The notes under the pieces: model-generated
Database searches by the model: none
Seen by the model: the letters and a program-made list of their open reading frames with translations, nothing else
What the model was told of the DNA's origin: nothing
Shown: piece after piece, positions 1 through 9,900 of the stretch
How positions within the stretch are numbered: position 1 is the stretch's first letter
Layout of the letters: the number at the start of each line of letters is the position of its first letter
Source: Duganella sp. BJB476
GTDB lineage: Bacteria > Pseudomonadota > Gammaproteobacteria > Burkholderiales > Burkholderiaceae_D
Assembly: GCF_003416895.1 (NCBI RefSeq)
Contig: NZ_QVIO01000014.1
Coordinates: 34,981-98,980, forward strand
Direction of reading: 5' to 3'
DNA length: 64,000 nt
Made by a program: the position numbers and the translations under genes

Positions 1-25
1 TTCTAACCAACTGAACTACCGCTCC
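1..25 (-). tRNA. tRNA-Asp, 5' part only (cut by window start)
   Basis: Read on the minus strand, the first 25 bases begin GGAGCGGTAGTTCAGTTGGT. This is the acceptor stem and D-arm of bacterial tRNA-Asp(GUC). The anticodon lies outside the window, so the identity rests on the 5' quarter of the molecule. It lies downstream of the tRNA-Val on the same strand and the two are probably cotranscribed. Confidence 0.75.
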
Positions 26-48
26 AAATTTCGTTTTTTCTGTTTTCT

Positions 49-124
49 TGGTGGGTGCTGAGAGGGTCGAACTCCCGACCTACGCCTTGTAAGGGCGCCG
101 CTCTACCAACTGAGCTAAGCACCC
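49..124 (-). tRNA. tRNA-Val (anticodon UAC), CCA encoded
   Basis: The minus strand gives a 76-base cloverleaf starting GGGTGCTTAGCTCAGTTGGT. Its acceptor stem GGGTGCT pairs with AGCACCC, the T-arm contains GGTTCGA-type sequence (GAGTTCGACCC), and the discriminator is A. The 3' CCA is encoded (49-51). The anticodon loop is CTTACAA, giving anticodon TAC, which reads Val GUA/GUG codons. Confidence 0.93.
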
Positions 125-304
125 AGAAAACATATCAGCTTTGCTTCACTACTTTGTCACAACTGCTGAACGAGGCCGTATTCTACAAGCTGGTTTATCC
201 GTTCCGCAAGGGTTTTTGTAAATAATTTAGAAAATTTGTTTGCGGCCTCGCTTCCCGGTGTCACCATAGCCCCGCGCCGAATACCCAGAATAAGGACCGC
301 CAGC

Positions 305-1579
305 ATGCGCCACCACGATCACCAGCTCGACCCCCTGTACCGCCGCGTCAGCTGGCGGCTGATGCCTTTCCTGTTCCTGTGTTACGTGGCCGCCTACCTG
401 GACCGGGTCAACGTCGGCTTCGCCAAATTGCAGATGCTGGCCGACCTGCGTTTCAGCGATACCGTCTATGGCATCGGCGCCGGCATCTTCTTCGTCGGCT
501 ACTTCCTGTTCGAGGTGCCGTCCAACCTGCTGATGACGCGCACCGGCGCCCGCATCTGGATCGCCCGCATCATGATCAGCTGGGGCTTGATCTCGTCGGC
601 GCTGATGCTGGCCAACAGCGTGGCGACGTTTTATCTGCTGCGCTTCCTGCTCGGCGCGGCGGAGGCCGGCTTCTTCCCCGGCATCATCCTGTATCTGACG
701 TACTGGTATCCGGCCCATCGCCGCGCGCGCATGGTGGCGCTGTTCATGAGCGGGGTGGCGGTGGCCGGCGTGGTCGGCGGACCGCTGTCGGGCTGGATCA
801 TGAAAACCTTCGCCGGACTATATGGCCTCAGCGGCTGGCAATGGCTGTTCCTGCTGGAAGGCTTGCCGTCGGTGCTGATCGGCGTCTGGACGCTGTTCTA
901 CCTGGACGACGGCATCCGCAGCGCCAAGTGGCTCAGCGAGGACGACAAGCAGCAGCTGGAGCGCGCCATCGCCGAAGACGGCCAGCATCAGCAGCGTCTG
1001 CCGCTGGCGCAGGTATTCGGCAGCGGCAAGGTATGGCTGCTGGCGCTGGTGTACTTCCTGTTCGTGATGGGCTTGTACGGCGTGAGCTTCTGGCTGCCGC
1101 AGTTGATCAAGAACAGCGGCGTCAAGGACGTGTTCGATATCGGCCTGTTGACGGCGATCCCGTACTCGGTGGCGGCGGTGGCGATGGTGCTGGCCGCGCG
1201 CCACTCCGACCGCAGCGGCGAACGGCGCTGGCACGCGGCCGCTGCCGCCGTGGCCGGCGCGCTGGGCCTGGTGGTGGCCACTGTCTACAGCGACAACACC
1301 GTCATCGCCATGGCCGCGCTGAGCGTGGCGACGGCCGGCATCCTGAGCACCTTCCCGATCTTCTGGAGCTTGCCGACCGCCATGCTGGGCGGCGCGGCGG
1401 CGGCGGCCGGCATCGCCTTGATCAACTCGGTCGGCAACCTGGCCGGCTTCGCCAGTCCCTACCTGGTCGGCGCCATCAAGGATGCGAGCGGCAGCACCGC
1501 CAACGGCATCTATCTGCTGGCGGCCAGCCTGGTGGCCGGCGCCGTGCTGGTGGTGGCGCGACGATTACCTGGGACGTAA
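305..1579 (+). CDS. MFS transporter, anion:cation symporter (ACS) family
   Basis: This 424-residue integral inner-membrane carrier has about 12 hydrophobic segments. The first helix is followed by YLDRVNVGFAK, the D-R-x-N-x-G signature of ACS-family permeases, which import carboxylates and sugar acids such as galactonate, phthalate or tartrate. The ATG at 305 is chosen over the in-frame ATG at 236 because AAGGA lies 8 bases upstream and the protein then begins, as in the family, with a short basic cytoplasmic tail. The substrate cannot be told from sequence. A three-gene hydrolase cluster follows 70 bp downstream on the same strand and may handle the imported compound. Confidence 0.85.
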   Translation: MRHHDHQLDPLYRRVSWRLMPFLFLCYVAAYLDRVNVGFAKLQMLADLRFSDTVYGIGAGIFFVGYFLFEVPSNLLMTRTGARIWIARIMISWGLISSALMLANSVATFYLLRFLLGAAEAGFFPGIILYLTYWYPAHRRARMVALFMSGVAVAGVVGGPLSGWIMKTFAGLYGLSGWQWLFLLEGLPSVLIGVWTLFYLDDGIRSAKWLSEDDKQQLERAIAEDGQHQQRLPLAQVFGSGKVWLLALVYFLFVMGLYGVSFWLPQLIKNSGVKDVFDIGLLTAIPYSVAAVAMVLAARHSDRSGERRWHAAAAAVAGALGLVVATVYSDNTVIAMAALSVATAGILSTFPIFWSLPTAMLGGAAAAAGIALINSVGNLAGFASPYLVGAIKDASGSTANGIYLLAASLVAGAVLVVARRLPGT

Positions 1580-1649
1580 TCGCCGCCGCGCACCGATTTC
1601 CGGAGAATGGTTTCTGTCGCCACGACACAACCCACTCAAGGAGATCAGC

Positions 1650-2006
1650 ATGACTACCCCATCCCACATCGCTACGCTATACCTGGCCGTCTGGAACGAA
1701 CGCGACGCCGCCGCCCGCCGCGCCCTGGTGGCGCGCGCCTTCGCGCTCGACGCCAGCTACCTCGACCCGATGATGCGCGGCGCCGGCCACGACGGCATCG
1801 ACGCCATGATCGCCGGCGCGCAAAGCCAGTTCCCCGGCTTCCGCTTCGAACTGGACGGCACGCCGGACGGCCACAACCATGTGGTGCGCTTCTCGTGGAC
1901 GCTGGCCGCGCCCGGCAGCGCGCCGGTGGCGCACGGCACCGATGTCGCCGAGCTCGGCGCCGACGGCCGCCTGACCCGCGTCACCGGCTTCCTGAACGCC
2001 GCCTGA
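1650..2006 (+). CDS. nuclear transport factor 2 (SnoaL-like) family protein
   Basis: This 118-residue protein has the look of the SnoaL/NTF2 cone fold: an N-terminal helix (ATLYLAVWNERD), a YLDPMMRGAGHDGIDAMIAG segment and late beta strands around VVRFSWTL and TDVAELGADGRLTRVTGF. The start at 1650 follows AGGAGATCAGC, and upstream in-frame codons would run into the end of the MFS gene. It sits 38 bp before an alpha/beta hydrolase with a similar AAGGAGATC leader, so the two are likely one transcript. NTF2-like proteins may be isomerases, cyclases or binding proteins; the ligand is unknown. Confidence 0.8.
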   Translation: MTTPSHIATLYLAVWNERDAAARRALVARAFALDASYLDPMMRGAGHDGIDAMIAGAQSQFPGFRFELDGTPDGHNHVVRFSWTLAAPGSAPVAHGTDVAELGADGRLTRVTGFLNAA

Positions 2007-2044
2007 TTACAGTCGAGCTATCATTACCTTCCAAGGAGATCATC

Positions 2045-2881
2045 ATGCCTGCACTGAGCGCACCGGGATACATCCGCACCGACGATGGCGTCGACCTGTT
2101 CTACCGCGACTGGGGCGATGGCGCGCCGGTGCTGTTCGTGGCCAGCTGGTCCATGCCGTCGGACATGTGGCAATACCAGATGCTGGCGCTGTCGCAGCGC
2201 GGCCTGCGCTGCATCGCCTTCGACCGGCGCGGCCACGGCCGCTCCAGCGATCCGGGACGCGGCTACGATTTCGACACGCTGGCCGACGACCTGGCCGCCG
2301 TCATCGAGGCGCTGGACCTGCATCGCGTGACGCTGGTCGGTCATTCGATGGGCTGCAACGAAATCGTCCGCTACCTGAGCCGCCACGGCAGCGCCCGCGT
2401 GGCCCGCGTCGCGCTGCTGGGCACGATGACGCCGATGATCACCCAGGACGACAGCAACCCCGACGGCATAGCCCCCGCCTTGCTGGACTACTTCCGCAAC
2501 CAGCAGCTGGCGCGCGATTTCCCGCAGTGGGTGGACGACAACCTGCCGCCGTTCCTGACGCCCGACACCTCGCCGGCGATCGCCAACTGGCTGCGCCAGC
2601 TGGCGCTGGGCACCTCGCTGCAAGCGCTGACGGAATGCAACCGCGCTCTAGACGGCGCCGATTTCCGGCCCGAACTGCCGCGCATCGACCGTCCGGTGCT
2701 GCTGATCGCCGGCGACGCCGACGTCAGCGCGCCATTCGAACTGACCGCCGCCCCGAGCGCCGCGCTGATCCCGGACGTGCGCCTGCACCGCTACGAAGGT
2801 GCGCCGCACGGCATGTTCGTCACCCACCTGGACCGCGTCAACGCCGACCTGCTGGACTTCCTCGACGTGGCGCCGGCATGA
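2045..2881 (+). CDS. alpha/beta hydrolase (arylesterase / non-heme haloperoxidase-like)
   Basis: This 278-residue protein has the classic triad. The nucleophile elbow GHSMGC carries Ser near residue 101, Asp lies near 226 in AGDADVSAP, and His lies near 255 in GAPHGMF. RRGHGRSS matches the conserved oxyanion-side motif of cofactor-free haloperoxidase/arylesterase proteins. No signal peptide is seen, so it should be cytoplasmic. AAGGAGATCATC precedes the ATG. The stop overlaps the start of the next gene (ATGA at 2878-2881), indicating translational coupling to the XRE regulator. The ester or lactone substrate is not predictable. Confidence 0.88.
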   Translation: MPALSAPGYIRTDDGVDLFYRDWGDGAPVLFVASWSMPSDMWQYQMLALSQRGLRCIAFDRRGHGRSSDPGRGYDFDTLADDLAAVIEALDLHRVTLVGHSMGCNEIVRYLSRHGSARVARVALLGTMTPMITQDDSNPDGIAPALLDYFRNQQLARDFPQWVDDNLPPFLTPDTSPAIANWLRQLALGTSLQALTECNRALDGADFRPELPRIDRPVLLIAGDADVSAPFELTAAPSAALIPDVRLHRYEGAPHGMFVTHLDRVNADLLDFLDVAPA

Positions 2882-3714
2882 ACGGCGTGGCCGACTATTT
2901 CAGCGACTTCGCCACCGCGCTGAAGTACTGGCGCGGCAAGCGCGGCTACAGCCAGCTGCGCCTGTCGACCGAGAGCGAGATTTCGCAGCGCCACATCAGC
3001 TTCCTGGAAAGCGGCCGCTCGCAACCGAGCAAGGACTTGATACTGAAGCTGGGCATGGTGCTGGAAATCCCCCTGCGACAACGCAACGTCATGCTGCTGG
3101 CGGCCGGCTTCGCGCCGGCCTACCAGGAACGCAAGCTGTCCGATCCCGAACTGGGCGCGGTGCGCCAGGCGCTGGACTTCATGCTGGCGCAGCAGGCGCC
3201 GTATCCGGCGCTGGTGGTCGATCGCCTGTGGAATCTGCAGATGGCCAACGCGCCGGCGGCCGGCATGATGCGCTGGCTGCTGGGCATGCCGGAGGACGCG
3301 GCCATTCCCACCGACGGCTCGGTCAACGTGCTCAAGCTGATGCTGGACCCGAACGGCGTGCGCCAGTACCTGCACAACTGGGCAGAAGTCAGCGCCGACT
3401 CGCTGCACTGGATACAGCGCGAAGCCATGAGCGACGGCCCCGGCAGCGAGGCGACCCTGCTGCTGGGCGAGTTGCTGGCGCTGCCCGGCATCGCCGGCAT
3501 GTCCGGGGTGGGCCATGCAATTCCCAACCTGGACCGCCGCGCCTTGCCCTTCCTGCCGCTGACGCTGCGCAAGGACGGCGTCGAACTGAACCTGTTCACC
3601 ACTATCGCCACCTTGGGCACGCCGCACGATGTCACCGTGCACGAGCTGAGGATAGAATCGTTCTTCCCGGCCGACGAGGCCAGCGCGGCGTGGTTCCGCG
3701 CCCGCCACGGCTAG
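2878..3714 (+). CDS. XRE-family regulator with MmyB-like ligand-binding domain
   Basis: The 278-residue protein begins with a helix-turn-helix of about 70 residues (YWRGKRGYSQLRLSTESEIS, then RHISFLESGRSQPS). A larger C-terminal domain follows that contains PYPALVVDRLWNLQMAN, typical of the MmyB-like sensor that binds small acyl or aromatic ligands. Its start overlaps the stop of the hydrolase, so it probably controls the preceding operon. Its stop codon shares bases with the stop of the convergent gene (CTAG at 3711-3714). Confidence 0.87.
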   Translation: MNGVADYFSDFATALKYWRGKRGYSQLRLSTESEISQRHISFLESGRSQPSKDLILKLGMVLEIPLRQRNVMLLAAGFAPAYQERKLSDPELGAVRQALDFMLAQQAPYPALVVDRLWNLQMANAPAAGMMRWLLGMPEDAAIPTDGSVNVLKLMLDPNGVRQYLHNWAEVSADSLHWIQREAMSDGPGSEATLLLGELLALPGIAGMSGVGHAIPNLDRRALPFLPLTLRKDGVELNLFTTIATLGTPHDVTVHELRIESFFPADEASAAWFRARHG

Positions 3715-4544
3715 TTGCCCGGCAGGGCGTCCAGCAGCTCGCGCACGCCGCCGCTGAAGATCTGGCGGGCGATCTCCTCGCCAAGATAGCGCTCGTAGAT
3801 TTTCTGCACGCCGCCGTCGCCGATGATGGCGCGCAGCGCCTCGGTGTAGCGGTGTAGCGTCGGCGCGGGCACCTGCTTCGACACATACATGCCCACCAGC
3901 GCGCGCGGCGATTCGGCGAACGGCGTGGCCGTCATCTTGCCCAGCATGTGAAACTGGCGCTGGTGCAGCACGTGGATGGCGGGCGGCGCCAGCGTGCCTT
4001 CGGCCCGTCCGGCCAGGATCTTGCGGAACACCACGCCGTAGTCGTTGACGTATTCCAGCCGCCCCAGCTTTTGCAGCCGTTCCATCTGCACCATCGTCGC
4101 GGCGGAATAGGAGATGCCGCGCGTGACGTTCAGCCGCGCCGTGCTGTGCTCGACAAACTCCGCCAGGCTGCGGAACTTGCCGGCGCTCTTGTTGAGCAGC
4201 AGCAGCTCGAAACGGGTGTAGGTGTAGGGCAGCCACACGCCATGGCGGTCGCGCTCGGCGGTACGCAGCGAGGCGCCGGTCAGGTCCAGCTGGCCGTTGA
4301 AGAACTGCGCATACAGCCGGCCGTGCGGATACCACTCCAGCTGGAAGGTGCAGCCGCTGCGCTTGCGCATCGCCTCCAGCACGTCGGCCGTGATGCCGCG
4401 GATGGCGGCGCCGTCGCGGTAGGCCGAGTAGCCCAGGTCGCTCAGCCCGGCCCGCGCCGGCGCGCAGGGGGCGTCCGCCGCCCACGCCGCAGGCGCGGCG
4501 GACAGCAGCAGGCACAGCAAGAGGGTGCGCGGGCGCTTGGACAT
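3711..4544 (-). CDS. periplasmic substrate-binding protein (SBP_bac_3-like)
   Basis: From the ATG at 4544 the 277-residue protein opens with a convincing Sec signal (MSKRPRTLLLCLLLSAAPAAWA, cut after AWA). The mature part resembles amino-acid-type family 3 binding proteins: GITADVLEAMRKRSGC, then FNGQLDLTGASLRTAERDR, then YTYTRFELLLLN. No ABC permease lies nearby, so it may feed a sensor or be an orphan. An alternative start at 4583 adds 13 residues before the signal; neither start has a clear Shine-Dalgarno sequence. It runs convergently into the XRE regulator. Confidence 0.75.
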   Translation of the reverse strand: MSKRPRTLLLCLLLSAAPAAWAADAPCAPARAGLSDLGYSAYRDGAAIRGITADVLEAMRKRSGCTFQLEWYPHGRLYAQFFNGQLDLTGASLRTAERDRHGVWLPYTYTRFELLLLNKSAGKFRSLAEFVEHSTARLNVTRGISYSAATMVQMERLQKLGRLEYVNDYGVVFRKILAGRAEGTLAPPAIHVLHQRQFHMLGKMTATPFAESPRALVGMYVSKQVPAPTLHRYTEALRAIIGDGGVQKIYERYLGEEIARQIFSGGVRELLDALPGN

Positions 4545-4632
4545 GTCGTCAGGAGGAAACAGATAGTTTCCAAAGTGTAACATCAGGCCCCGGCAAAAGG
4601 TGGGGTCTTGCGGCGCGAATGATTTCCGTAGA

Positions 4633-4652
4633 TACTGTATGTATTCACAGTA
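4633..4652 (+). promoter_or_regulatory. LexA (SOS) box of dinB
   Basis: TACTGTATGTATTCACAGTA has perfect CTGT-N8-ACAG half-sites with AT-rich flanks, matching the consensus LexA operator of proteobacteria. It ends 14 bases before the dinB start codon, so LexA bound here would block transcription. Confidence 0.9.
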
Positions 4653-4666
4653 ATTTTACCCGCACC

Positions 4667-5818
4667 ATGGTTGACGACCAGCGCCGCATTGCCCACCTCG
4701 ACATGGACGCGTTTTATGCGTCCGTCGAGCTGTTGCGTTATCCCGAGCTGCGCGGCTTGCCGGTGGTCATCGGCGGCGGCCGCGACGCCCAGCCGGTGGC
4801 GCAGGCGGACGGCACCCACACGTTTTCCCGCCTGCGCGACTATGTCGGACGCGGCGTCATCACCACCGCCACCTACGAGGCGCGCGCGCTCGGCGTCGGC
4901 TCGGCCATGGGCATGATGAAGGCGGCCAAGCTGGCGCCGGACGCGATCCTGCTGCCGGTCAACTTCGACGCCTACCGCCATTGTTCGCGGCTGTTCAAGA
5001 ACGCCGTGGCCGCCATCGCGCCGGATTTCGAGGACCGCGGCATCGATGAAATCTATATCGACCTGACTCACGTCGAAGGCGAGACGCGCGAGCTGGCGCA
5101 GCGCATCAAGCAGGCCGTGCGCGACGCCACCGGGTTGTCGTGCTCGATCGGCGTGACGCCCAACAAGCTGCTGTCGAAGATCTGCTCGGACCTGGACAAG
5201 CCCAACGGCCTGACCATCCTCGGCTACGACGACATCCCGGCCCGCATCTGGCCGCTGGGCGTGCGCAAGATCAACGGCATCGGCCCCAAGGCCACCGAGA
5301 AGCTGGCGGCGCTGGGCATAGGGACCATCGGCCAGCTGGCGGCGGCCGACGCCGGCCTGCTGCAAGACCATTTCGGCGCCCACTACGCGGCCTGGCTGGC
5401 CGAGGCCTCGCACGGCATCGACCGCCGTGAAATCTCCACCAGCTCCGAGAGCAAGTCGATCAGCCGCGAAACCACCTTCGAGCGCGACCTGCACGCGCGC
5501 CAGGACCGCGACACCTTGTCCGGCATCCTGACCCAGCTGTGCGCCCGGCTGGCGGACGACCTCAAACGCAAGGGCTACGTCAGCCGCACCATCAGCATCA
5601 AGCTGCGCTTCGACGATTTCCAGATTGTCAGCCGCAACGTCACCCTGCCGCTGCCGGTGGCCGACACCACCGGCATCCTGCACGCCGCGCGCGAGTGCCT
5701 GAAGCGGGTGCCGCTGCAACGCCGGCTGCGCCTGCTGGGCGTGCGCGCCAGCACGCTGGAGCCGCCCGGCTCCGGCCCGCAGGCCTCCTTGCCCCGGCAA
5801 GGCGAATTGTTCGCCTAG
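4667..5818 (+). CDS. dinB: DNA polymerase IV (Y-family, error-prone)
   Basis: This 383-residue translesion polymerase starts RRIAHLDMDAFYASVE, with the first metal-binding Asp and the steric Tyr/Phe. The second catalytic pair lies in RGIDEIYIDLT. CSIGVTPNKLLSKICSDLDKPNG is the usual fingers/palm motif and is followed by a helix-hairpin-helix (INGIGPKATEKLAALGI). The little-finger domain follows, and the protein ends QGELFA, close to a beta-clamp-binding peptide (QxxLF). The ATG at 4667 is preferred to 4619 because the longer version would place the LexA box inside the coding region. It is expected to be SOS-induced. Confidence 0.93.
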   Translation: MVDDQRRIAHLDMDAFYASVELLRYPELRGLPVVIGGGRDAQPVAQADGTHTFSRLRDYVGRGVITTATYEARALGVGSAMGMMKAAKLAPDAILLPVNFDAYRHCSRLFKNAVAAIAPDFEDRGIDEIYIDLTHVEGETRELAQRIKQAVRDATGLSCSIGVTPNKLLSKICSDLDKPNGLTILGYDDIPARIWPLGVRKINGIGPKATEKLAALGIGTIGQLAAADAGLLQDHFGAHYAAWLAEASHGIDRREISTSSESKSISRETTFERDLHARQDRDTLSGILTQLCARLADDLKRKGYVSRTISIKLRFDDFQIVSRNVTLPLPVADTTGILHAARECLKRVPLQRRLRLLGVRASTLEPPGSGPQASLPRQGELFA

Positions 5819-5899
5819 GTCAGCAACACAATCGGTCCGGCGCCGCCATCACCGTGTAAAATGGCGCTCCCCTGGCATTACTGAAACAAGGCTCAACAC

Positions 5900-6796
5900 A
5901 TGTGGTTCAAGAATCTACAGATTTACCGTCTGCCGGCCCCTTGGGCCTACACCCCCGAACAACTGGAAGCAGCGCTGGCCTCCCACTCCTTCGTCCCGGC
6001 AAGCAGCAATGAGCTGCTGCGCCAGGGTTGGGACACGCCGCGTCCGAACGGCGGCTTGGTGCACGTCGTCAACAAACAAATGCTGATCCTGCTGGGCACC
6101 GAGAAGAAGCTGCTGCCGAACACCGTCATCAACCAGGTCGCCAAGGCGCGCGCCGCCGAAATGGAAGAAGCGCAAGGCTTCGCTCCCGGCAAGAAGGCGA
6201 TGAAGGAACTGAAGGAACGCGTGGCCGACGAACTGCTGCCGCGCGCCTTCTCGATCCGCAGCAACGTCTGGACCTGGATCGATCCGGTCAACGGCTGGTT
6301 GGTGGTCGACGCCGCCAGCCCGGCCAAGGCCGACGAAGTGATCAAGCTGCTGCTCAAGGCGGTCGACAAGCTGCCGCTGGAAAGCCTGCGCGTGCAGCGC
6401 TCGCCGGTGGGCGTGATGACCGAATGGCTGCAGGCCGACGATGCGCCGTCCGGCTTCACGGTCGACATGGATACCGAACTGCGCGCCACCGGCGAGAGCA
6501 AGGCGGCCGTGCGCTACGTGCGCCACACGCTGGAAGCGGACGAAGTGCGCCGCCACATCGCGGCCGGCAAGCAGTGCACCCGCCTGGCCATGACCTGGGA
6601 CAGCAAGATCTCCTTCGTGCTGACCGAATCGCTGGCGATCAAGGGCATCAAGCCGCTGGACGTGATCGCCGAAAAAGAATCGAGCACCAAGAACGACGAC
6701 GAGCGCTTCGACGGCGATTTCATGCTGATGAGCGGCGAACTGGCCAAGCTGATGGCCGATGTGGTGGAAGCGTTGGGCGGCGAAGCCAAGGCTTGA
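5900..6796 (+). CDS. rdgC: recombination-associated protein RdgC
   Basis: The 298-residue protein begins MWFKNLQIYRLP, the invariant start of RdgC. It contains the GWDTPRPNGGLVHVVN and LLPNTVINQVAKARA segments and the Q-x-T-R-L-A-like KQCTRLAMTWDSKISFVL motif. RdgC forms a ring-shaped dimer around double-stranded DNA and modulates RecA filament formation. AAGG lies at the usual distance before the ATG. It lies 81 bp after dinB on the same strand, which groups two DNA-repair functions. A terminator follows. Confidence 0.95.
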   Translation: MWFKNLQIYRLPAPWAYTPEQLEAALASHSFVPASSNELLRQGWDTPRPNGGLVHVVNKQMLILLGTEKKLLPNTVINQVAKARAAEMEEAQGFAPGKKAMKELKERVADELLPRAFSIRSNVWTWIDPVNGWLVVDAASPAKADEVIKLLLKAVDKLPLESLRVQRSPVGVMTEWLQADDAPSGFTVDMDTELRATGESKAAVRYVRHTLEADEVRRHIAAGKQCTRLAMTWDSKISFVLTESLAIKGIKPLDVIAEKESSTKNDDERFDGDFMLMSGELAKLMADVVEALGGEAKA

Positions 6797-6831
6797 TCGC
6801 GCGACAACAAAGCCATTGCTGATTGGTTAAG

Positions 6832-6865
6832 AATGCCGCAAAGTCTTTGATTTTGCGGCATTTTT
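6832..6865 (+). terminator. rho-independent terminator after rdgC
   Basis: AATGCCGCAAA (6832-6842) pairs perfectly with TTTGCGGCATT (6852-6862) across a 9-base loop, and a T run follows. The A-rich 5' flank makes it potentially bidirectional. Confidence 0.85.
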
Positions 6866-6912
6866 CATGTAACTTTTGATAAAAATCGGGGAAAATAATT
6901 TCGTTGCTCTGT

Positions 6913-6939
6913 AGAAATTAGCGCAATTTCTGCTATAGT
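6913..6939 (+). promoter_or_regulatory. promoter with operator-like inverted repeat before octapeptide giant 1
   Basis: AGAAATTAGCGCAATTTCT (6913-6931) is a perfect 7-bp inverted repeat with a 5-bp spacer. It abuts an extended -10 element TGCTATAGT (6931-6939), about 30 bases before the ATG at 6969. The -35 is poor (TGTAGA, 18 bp upstream), so activation or repression through the palindrome is plausible. The regulator is unknown. Confidence 0.55.
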
Positions 6940-6968
6940 GAAAGTTGTTATCAAATTAGGAACTCGTG

Positions 6969-9900
6969 ATGAGCACCTTCGTCCCCATTATTACCACTGA
7001 CCAGATCGCCAACCACCTGACCACCCAGGACGTGTTGTCGTGGACCAGCGAGGATATTGCGGCGTTGAGCTCGCTCCAGGTGCCAGCCTTGCGCACCGAT
7101 CACCTGTCCGTCATGACCAGCTCCCAGCTGGCCTACCTGGCCACCGCCAATGTCGCGGTGTTGACCACGCAGGACCTGGCCGCCATCAAGCCGACCGTCC
7201 TGAACGCCGTCGGTGCCCTGCCGTCCGGTTTCATGGGCGCGCTGAGCAGCGCGCAGATCGTCGCCCTGAGCACCGCCCAGGCGGCGGCGCTGGGCACCCA
7301 GGCCTTCAGCAACCTCAGCACGCAAGCCATCGCCGCGTTTGAAACGGCCGATCTGGCCGCCTTGAGCAGCGCCGATATCGCCAGCCTGTCGTCCGACCAG
7401 GTGGCCCTGATGAGCACCGGCCAATTGGCCGCGCTGGGCACGCACCAGCTGGTGACCTTGACGGCCGATGAAATCCTGGCCATCGGCACGCGCGGCATCG
7501 CCGCGTTGGGCACGAAGTCCATCGCCGCGCTGAGCACGGCGCAGATGTCGGGGCTGAGCTCGGGCCAGGTGGCGGCGCTGAGCACCGCGCAGGCCGCCGC
7601 GCTGAGTGGCGCGCAACTGAACGCCTTGGCCTCCGACGTCGTCGCCGCGCTGGAAACGGCCGATCTCGTCGCGCTGAAAACGGCGGCGCTGGCCGCGCTG
7701 TCGACCCGCACGATCGCCGCGCTGGGCAGCACCCAGCTGGGCGCGCTGACCACCGGCGAATTCGCCGCATTGGGCAGCGCCCAGATCGGCGCCATCGCCA
7801 GCGCCAGCCTGGCCGGCTTGTCGAGCGCCGACCTGGCGGTCCTCAATCCGCTGGCGGTACCGGTGCTGGGCACGGCGCTGATGGCCGGGCTGAGCACGGT
7901 CCAACTGGCCGGCTTCGGCACCCGCCATATCGCCGCCATGAGCAGCGACCAGATCGCCGCGCTCGGCAGCGCGCAGATCCACTCCCTTAGTTCCCTGCAG
8001 ATCGGCGCCTTCGGTTCGCGCCAGGTGCTGGGCCTGTCGACCGCCGACATCGCCGCCATCGGCAGCGCCGGCATCAAGGCGCTGAGCGCGGACGCGGTCG
8101 GCGCGCTGACCTCCGACCAGTTCGCCCAGCTGGGCGCCGGCGCCCCCGGGCAGATCGCGCTGTTGGGCACGGCTCAGCTGGCCGCGTTGAAGACCTCGAT
8201 GCTGGCGGGCCTGACCACCGACCAGGTGGTGGCGCTGTCGACCGCGCAAGCGGCCGCGCTGAGCAGCGCCCAGATCGCCAGCCTGTCGACGGCGCAGTTG
8301 GCCGCGATGGAGACGGCTGACCTGGCCGCGGTGAAAATCGCCGGCATCGCGGGCCTGAGCACGCTGCAGGTGTCCGTGCTGAATAGCGGCCAGGTCAACG
8401 CCTTGGCGACGGCACAGTTCGCATCGCTGAGCACCCGGCAGTTGAACGCACTGTCCGCCGTGGTGCTGAATTACTTGACGAACGCCGCGGTGTTGGCCTT
8501 GAGTCCTGCCAGCGTCGCCTCGCTCAGTCCTGCCCAGTTGGGCGCCATGGGTTCGCTACAGATCAATGCTTTGAGCACGCGCCAGGTCGCCGCGCTGACC
8601 ACCGCCCAGATCGCGGGAATGAGTTCTTCCAGCCAGTTCGAACGCATGAACACCGCTATGGTGGCGGCACTGAGCGCAAGCCAGGCCGCCGCCCTGAGCT
8701 CCGACGACCTCGTTACACTGTTTGCGATTGACGCCGGCAAGGCGCTCAGCACGACCGCGTTCGCGGCACTCTCGTCGTCTCAGTTCTACGGTTTGTGGAA
8801 TGGTGTGGGCTACGGCAATGGTTTCGGTGCGATCACCACGGCGCAGATCGCCGCCATGAACACGTCGGCCTTGTCCATACTCAACGCACCGGGTTTCTAC
8901 TGGACGTTGAGCAGCGCTCAAGCTGCCGCACTGAGCAGCAAGCAGCTGAGCAGCCTGTCGACGTCGGGAGTCCATGGCTTGTTGACAGAGCAGGTGGCGG
9001 CATTGAGAACCGCGTCGATCGCTGGGTTGTCCACGCAGCAGATAGCCGTGCTCGACAGCGCGCAAGTGCGCGCGCTCACCACCGCCCAGATCGCCGCGCT
9101 GAGCAGCACGCAGTTCGGCGCCCTGAGCTCCGCCGGCCTGGATGGCCTGGAACCGGGCGACCTGGCCGCGCTCAACAGCGGCGCCATCGCCGTGCTGGGC
9201 AGCGCCGCCCTCGCCAGCCTGGACACAACGCAAATCGCCGGCCTGGGCACGCGCCAGATCGCCTCGCTGTCGAGCACGCAACTGAACGCCCTGAACAGCG
9301 CCCAGGCCCACAGCCTGACCTCGACGCAGCTCGCCGCGCTCAGTTCGCTGCAGCTGGCCAACCTGTCGACGGCCGAGGTGGCCGCGCTCAACGCCGCCAG
9401 CCTGCCCGGCCTGCGCACCGCCGCCATCGTCGGCCTCAATTCGGACCAGCTGACCGCGCTGGGCAGCGCCCAGGTGCAGGCCTTGAGCACCGCGCAGATC
9501 ACCGCGCTGCGCAGCGCCGCGCTGGCCGGCCTGACCACCGCCGAAACCGTGGCGTTGACGGCCACCCAGGTCGCTGCGCTGAGCAGCGGCCAGCTGCGCG
9601 CCATGAGCACGCAAGCGATCGCCGCCATGGAGCCGCTGGACCTGGCCGCGCTGCGCACCGCCGCCATTCCCGGCCTGAGCTCGGCCCAGGTGGCCGCGCT
9701 GAACAGCGGCCAGCTGGCCGCGCTGACCATGGCGCAGTTCCTGACCCTGAATGCATCGCAGCTGTCGGCGCTGTCGTCCGACACCATCGCCGGCTTCGCC
9801 AGCGCCAATATGGCCGCCTTCAGCACCGCCAATATCGCGGCGCTGAGCGCGTCCGCGGTCGGCAACCTGAGCGCGCTGCAATTGTCCAGCCTGACCTCGC

